A stretch of 64,000 nucleotides of DNA from Onchidella celtica. Taxonomy: Eukaryota > Mollusca > Gastropoda > Systellommatophora > Onchidiidae. Numbering within the stretch: position 1 is the stretch's first letter; each line of letters opens with the position of its first letter. This document shows positions 59,538 through 64,000 of the stretch, piece after piece. The DNA lies in contig OZ007570.1 in the NCBI GenBank assembly GCA_963931925.1, forward strand, positions 57,366,321-57,430,320, given 5' to 3'. A model generated the notes under the pieces. It searched no databases. It saw only the letters and a list, made by a program, of their open reading frames with translations, and was not told where the DNA came from. The position numbers were made by a program, and so were the translations under genes.

Positions 59538-62500
59538 TCATTCCCAAAAAGCGGTTTGAGCTGCAGTGGTCATTTTAGAGATCATCTAAATAATGCCCTT
59601 CTCACATACTGACGTAACAGCAATTTTGTCATTTTACAGGAGAGCATTTCAAAGTTTATCTCACTTTTGTTATGCTCCGATGTGGCAAAAACATCTCGAC
59701 TTATAACTTCAGAACTATTAGAGATATCAATAGGCCACTTTGTGAGAATATAGATCTCACTATGAACAATGATGAGATATAGTGGTAACCCAAAACCACC
59801 AAAATCATATATACACCAGTATGTGAGATGGATGACAGTTTATGGTGTTTGAAGCCAGCAATGACCTGGAAAACTTCAAAAAGGATACTTTTTTTTTAAA
59901 AGGCCAATTTCATTTGTCTTGGAAATGCAGCATTGAATAATGAGCAAATTTTAAAAAATGGCTGAAAGCTGCAGAAGGGTTTATGGACACAGAAAGTGAT
60001 GGTAACTGGAAATAACAAGAACTGGTTTTTATTTGTCATAATGTTTTAATATTTGCAGACCTGCCAACTGTCATTATTTTACAGGACTATCCTGTATTTA
60101 GGGTGTCAATGACACATGAGAAATGATGTGGTTACTAACAATAGAAATTCCTTTTAGGTTTAGGATAAAGGTTAATCTAGTAAAATCGTCCCCTAAGAAT
60201 GTCAAGGTTCTATCTCCACTTTTTGGCTGAATAGAGTTACGCACTACACAGTGCTTCTACACACCTTCTCCACTGTGTGTCAAAGTATCAAGCAGATTTG
60301 GTGCGTGATTTGTAGGTATTGCTAAAAAGAAAGAAATTCTTTGCTCTAAAAAGGTATGATGACATAAAACTTCAGTCGTCGATTTCTCAAAAGCTGATGG
60401 AAAGGAGTTGAAACCTTGTCATTGTAAGAGGACGAAATGCAGCTGCAGGACAATGATAACAGTATGCACATTGTACGTGTATTAATATATATAAGGTATA
60501 TTAGGTGATTTGGGAAGTTTATTATAGTTCTTTGTATTTGTGTTCTTCTGTCTATGGAAACCATAACTAACTGATAGTTTCAGTTTGCCTTTATACTATT
60601 GGGTATAGGTTCACATGCCTTGTGAGTTGTGTCCCGTATTGGTTTGAAGTGGGGGCCATTTAGTTGGCAGGTCTGCATTTGCCTTTATAAAATGTTTGTA
60701 ATTTTTTTTAAGTTTGAAGTTTCCTGTCTAGGTGTGTCTTCAGAGTTCCATATCCTACATATACCAAACTCTGCAAAACTAGTGGTCAGATCTGAAGTAG
60801 ATGGCATATATGATATATTATTTACAAATTGAATGTGCTTGGTGACACTTAATGAGGTAGCATTTAAGTAGGAAACATGCAAGGTGATGTCCATATTATA
60901 TGTATTCACAAGTAGAATTACATTGCTCATTTGCCAGGGAGCCATGCATTGAATGCTTCTGCCAGTAGAGGTTTCAGGTTAGCTCTCTGTAGTTTATAGA
61001 GTAAACCGAAAAGAAGGGAAAAAACAGAAGAAGATTGGGATCAATCTTGTGCCTATAAGACAATGCAAAAAAATTGCTTTCTTTCAATCATTGCTATGGT
61101 ATTATTATATCATGCTTAGTCAAACCACAGCTCAACAGTCAAGTAGCAATGAGCTTGATTGTTGCCACTAGAGTAGCAATGAAATCAAAGGAACAAAAGA
61201 AAAAGTGATTCATATTATGATAGCAGTTTTGCCACAATTTTATCATAGTAATTAGTTTCATCTGGATGTTTGCTTTGTTTTTCAGAGTTAATTCGGTTTT
61301 TAAAAAAGGTAAAAATGTATAATATAATACATATATTGTGTTAATAAGAAATTTGAAGTTTATCATTTTAAGAACTTAAGTTAGTCTCTGTGTACTGGGA
61401 TATGGAGTATTTCTAATTAAGTGCTTTTCTTCGTTCAGTGCCTGAAATGGTTATCTATTCTATTGATTTCTACACCTCATTTAGTATAAATAAAATTGTC
61501 AGTATTCAGCTGAATGAAATTGTCAATAAAAAAAATGACATTTGCCAAAAAGAGAGGTTACCTTCCCCATGCAAACCTATTTGTTCAGATTACATAGATG
61601 TTCCACTGAGGACGAGATTAAGCCTAAACAGAATATGTCAGTGAAAGGCACTGTCGGTGCTGTGTTAGGCAATTGGCCAAAAAGAGAGGATAGTTTCCTC
61701 ATGCAAATTAACAGATCAAATTACTTAGAAGCAGCTTGTTCAGCTGAAGAGGACACAAAGCCAGACAGGCAAAGGCACTGACAATAGTTAAGTAACTGTT
61801 GCATTTTGCCAATAGCAGTTTTCGTAGAAATGTTCAAAGGCAGCCAGCAGTGGGACATGATTTGCTAAATGAGGTGTGGCTATTCTTGTAGCAATGTTGT
61901 AACTCCTGTATCTCAATGTCACATTATCAGCTCTGCTTGTAAGTTGTTTCATTAAGTTTTAGAAATGATAAATTTGAATCATTACTCTTTTTTCAGGCCT
62001 TTTCAAATAGGCTTTTGTTGAAGATTTAAAGCATTTTATGCCTTTCGCTGGTCCCAGGGCATTTTTTTTTCATTTTCATTCAGATTTTGTTTTTTTTTTG
62101 TTGCTGTTTTAAAGGTTATATTTGCATGAGAATTATTTGAATGGTTTTAGATTGTCTTGCGTATTGTTGTTATTGTAACTGAATGCTACCCGATGCTGGA
62201 TTCTAGTTCAAGATCATGAGGTCCTCTTCTCACCAAAACACAGACATGCAATTGAAGTGAATTCAAACAAATACTTAGCTGTATAGATTCAATTTTTAGT
62301 TCCAAAGTTATCTCGTAATTTAGTCATTTTTGTGTGACTGCATCACCTGCAGTTTAAGGTCAAATTGGGTCAGTGAATAAAGTTTTGTTGGTTGTTTTTT
62401 TTACCAAGTTGTACAGCCTGGACATTCTTTAACTTTGCAGGTGTTTTCCCATTCCTCTCCCTGTCCAGGCTTTTCCCTGTTGTGTGCACCGCATTGCATA

Positions 62501-63480
62501 CCAGTGACCTTCATTCCCTCCTTATTGACCTTTTCCCCCTTTACATCAGTGTTGTTTTAAATTAACTAGGCCTATGATTTTTGCCCAATTTTGACTACGA
62601 TGAAAGCACTTGTGCAAATTGGGAAATGAATCAATGCCTCGCTGCTCAGTATGTGTCATGAAATCAGACATCAATATTCATTTCATCTATAAAAAAAAAA
62701 TTTAAAAGTGCAGGCGACATTTTTCTAAAACAATCCAGCAAGGGTACATAGCTAGGACTGTAGCCCTTAGTTGTTAGGCTAGAAAAAGTTTGCCTATATG
62801 GACAGGAAAATGCCCCCATTCTCCCCACATTTTATGTTTTCAAAAATGATGGGTGTAGAGGGAGTGCAATTTCTCAAAGGCTTCTAAATCATGTCAGTTA
62901 TTATTTATGTGAAAGGAAATACAATAAAACACTGAATACATTATTATAGTTCAGCTCATTAAATTTATTTTAATTTGATGATATTCTTCTTCTAATCCTT
63001 TTAAAGTTCTAAATTTGGCAAAGTGAATGAAATAAAATTATTATGTACTCATTTTCATGTAATGTTAACCACAAACTCTGTCGTATCACTATCAGTATCA
63101 TTCATTCCTTCGTTACATGTTGTGAGTGTTAACAATGTACAGCTGTATGATGGAGCTTGTCTATGTAATATGAGTCTTCATGCTGCAGAACATTTCATTG
63201 TAATACTAGGCCAGTAGTTATCGTAGCAAGGTGTACATATGTTGTTTTTTTTTTTTTTTTATGGTATTGTGCAACAGCATGGTAATGTACAGCTGTCGTC
63301 ATGGGTATTTTGAAAATATTTGCCATCTGAGAGGAGAGATTTAGATGACACAAGTACTGAACTTTACCTGAGATTTGGTTGCCCAGTTATCATTCCCAGG
63401 CATACAGAACAGGCTTTGGGGAGGAAATGATACTTAAAAAATCTTTTCTTTTTCTTTCGTTTACTCTCAAATATTGGGGG
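59538..63480. other. CLIC 3' UTR or following intron, no further gene seen
   Basis: AT-rich sequence with AATAAA near 61486 and 62376 as candidate polyadenylation signals. About 59636-59860 is a repeat related to the 57.4-58.4 kb region. No coding exon could be supported. Confidence 0.45.
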
Positions 63481-63483
63481 GGG

Positions 63484-63575
63484 AACACGTCAGCAGTTGT
63501 TATTATGCTGGATCATAGTCGGGGAGGGAAACACGTCAGCAGTTGTTATTATGCTGGATCATAGTCGGGGGGGGG
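63484..63575. repeat. 46-bp tandem duplication
   Basis: Units 63484-63529 and 63530-63575, each AACACGTCAGCAGTTGTTAT..., nearly identical and followed by a G-run. Confidence 0.93.
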
Positions 63576-63700
63576 GGGGTAGCATATGACATACTGTGGC
63601 ACCGTTTACATTAGAAATATCCCTGGCACCTCCCAACACTGCATGAAAGAAGGCAGTTCACAGCTCCATCTCCTGATCACTGTTTATCAACCCCTGTTTA

Positions 63701-63844
63701 GGAGTGAAACAACCCGAGGCTGGTGTAGGCGCCAGACCGGTGGCCCACCATCCGTAAATTGTGCATCACATTAATACACTGCAGGTGAGTGTAAGCGCCA
63801 CCAGTCTGGTGCCTACACCAGCCTTAGTCTGACTGTTTCACCCC
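63701..63844. mobile_element. PIF/Harbinger-like MITE, 144 bp
   Basis: Arms GGAGTGAAAC....GGCTGGTGTAGGC and the complement of GGGGTGAAAC....GGCTGGTGTAGGC, flanked by TTA on both sides (63698-63700 and 63845-63847). Three-base TTA/TAA duplications are typical of PIF/Harbinger. No coding frame. Confidence 0.75.
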
Positions 63845-63883
63845 TTACATTGGGGACTCACTGAACTCACAAATGTTCATTTT

Positions 63884-63979
63884 CTCAGTTTCTCTCCGCG
63901 CCCATCTCTGTTGACACAAGCTCACCAATGTCTCAGTTTCTCTCAGTTCCCATCTGTGTTGACACAAACTCACCAATGT
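63884..63979. repeat. 48-bp tandem duplication
   Basis: Units 63884-63931 and 63932-63979 share CTCAGTTTCTCTC, CCCATCT.TGTTGACACAA and CTCACCAATGT. Confidence 0.9.
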
Positions 63980-64000
63980 TATTTCTCATGAAAACTTGAT

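Overview
The window looks like animal nuclear DNA, most likely from a mollusc or another lophotrochozoan. It has AT-rich intergenic and intronic sequence, GT-AG introns, long (CT)n arrays, non-LTR retrotransposons and many small inverted-repeat elements. The species call is inference. Nothing bacterial, viral, organellar or CRISPR-like was seen.

Layout. At 1-325 there may be the last exon of a plus-strand gene. At 2634-3038 (minus) lies an intact single-exon coding region for LSM10, the Sm-like subunit of the U7 snRNP. From 4.4 to 8.6 kb there is a graveyard of short DNA transposons. It includes three related hAT-like MITEs, a fourth MITE sharing an internal core with one of them, and one MITE split by nested insertions that include a tRNA-Asp-like remnant.

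From 9.28 to 26.50 kb (plus) I assembled a 13-exon gene matching FANCG, the TPR scaffold of the Fanconi anaemia core complex. Its reading frame is continuous across every listed junction; the first coding exon was not found. Its introns hold a pogo/Tigger-like MITE (13928-14570), a 5'-truncated RTE-type LINE on the opposite strand (about 15700-16765), an apparently full-length I-group LINE with a perfect 11-bp target duplication (18579-22980; ORF of 1300 codons) and a 1235-bp solo LTR with a 5-bp target duplication (24377-25611).

From 29.08 to 59.46 kb (plus) lies a CLIC/EXC-4 family gene (chloride intracellular channel, GST fold, CPIC motif) in four recognised exons. Its second intron is about 26.5 kb. 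That intron is full of (CT)n arrays, all pyrimidine on the sense strand, and of G-homopolymers mostly on the sense strand. No further gene was recognised inside it or after it. The right end (59.5-64 kb) is probably CLIC 3' UTR or intron plus repeats, including a Harbinger-like MITE.

The three recognised genes have unrelated roles: histone mRNA 3' processing, interstrand crosslink repair, and a redox/membrane GST-fold protein. I see no functional cluster. The less ordinary material is the modular MITE cluster, the LINE with no gag-like ORF1, and the sense-strand asymmetry of simple repeats in the CLIC intron.
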